52,959 nt of DNA, from the NCBI GenBank assembly GCA_000768855.1, contig JRAN01000004.1, positions 1 through 52,959 on the forward strand, written 5' to 3'. Shown here in pieces: positions 52,956 through 52,959 of this stretch (positions within the stretch are counted from its first letter, which is position 1; every line of letters starts with the position of its first letter). The DNA is from Porphyromonadaceae bacterium COT-184 OH4590. Lineage in GTDB: Bacteria > Bacteroidota > Bacteroidia > Bacteroidales > Paludibacteraceae. The translations under genes and the position numbers were made by a program. Under the pieces are notes generated by a model that was not told where the DNA came from, searched no databases, and saw only the letters and a program-made list of their open reading frames with translations.

Positions 52956-52959
52956 TAAT

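Overview
The window reads as ordinary chromosome from a low-GC member of the Bacteroidetes, most likely Bacteroidales. The main evidence is the promoter grammar: many genes are preceded by the Bacteroidetes -7 box TAnnTTTG (usually TACCTTTG, TATCTTTG or TAATTTTG), and several also have a -33 TTTG box 18 to 21 bases further upstream. Shine-Dalgarno sequences are almost absent. Several families are typical of the phylum: DUF1573, DUF4296, DUF4922, AgpA-type glucan phosphorylase, RibBA, a long six-domain S1 and an L25/Ctc protein. I see no insertion sequence, phage, integrase or CRISPR array.

Layout. 1-5.3 kb: the end of an unknown gene, aroB, a zinc-ribbon membrane protein, trigger factor, and metK behind a SAM-II-type riboswitch. 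5.4-13.6 kb: a leftward surface-glycan cluster (small multidrug-resistance-type flippase subunit, polyprenyl-phosphate glycosyltransferase, WecD-like acetyltransferase, WecE-like aminotransferase, ArnT-like membrane protein, Wzx-like flippase, polysaccharide deacetylase, truncated acyltransferase). 13.7-19.2 kb: fabH, a small gene, and the leftward run metallophosphatase - DUF4922 - DUF4296 - pgk. 19.4-31.7 kb: glucan phosphorylase, rpsA, a lipoprotein, a WbpE-like aminotransferase, yicC-nadD, a glycosyltransferase pair, a lipoprotein, a Thermoanaerobacter-type secondary alcohol dehydrogenase and a cysteine-rich lipoprotein. 31.9-37.8 kb: two tRNA-Pro genes, frr, an SPFH protein paired with a divergent NAD-kinase-fold protein, a lone chromate-transporter half, ybeY, truA and asd. 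38-52.9 kb: a GNAT-like protein, PASTA protein, rplY, a small gene, pruA, ribBA, tRNA-Arg, dnaG, rplS, recA, a C1 cysteine peptidase, two DUF1573 proteins and tRNA-Phe.

The genome seems rearranged compared with relatives: the gene orders I would expect (yicC-gmk-nadD, pyrH-frr, rplY-pth, tig-clpP-clpX) are all broken. Most transcription units are short, and nearly every one ends in a clear hairpin terminator, some buried inside the neighbouring coding sequence.

Most worth a second look: the SPFH plus NAD-kinase-like pair; the glycan cluster, whose set of enzyme classes mirrors the arn (aminoarabinose) pathway; the SAM-II-type element at metK with a possible attenuator; an intergenic A-B-A'-B' inverted-repeat element at 39.4 kb; and a tRNA-Arg in which the near-universal G19-C56 tertiary pair is replaced by A19-U56.
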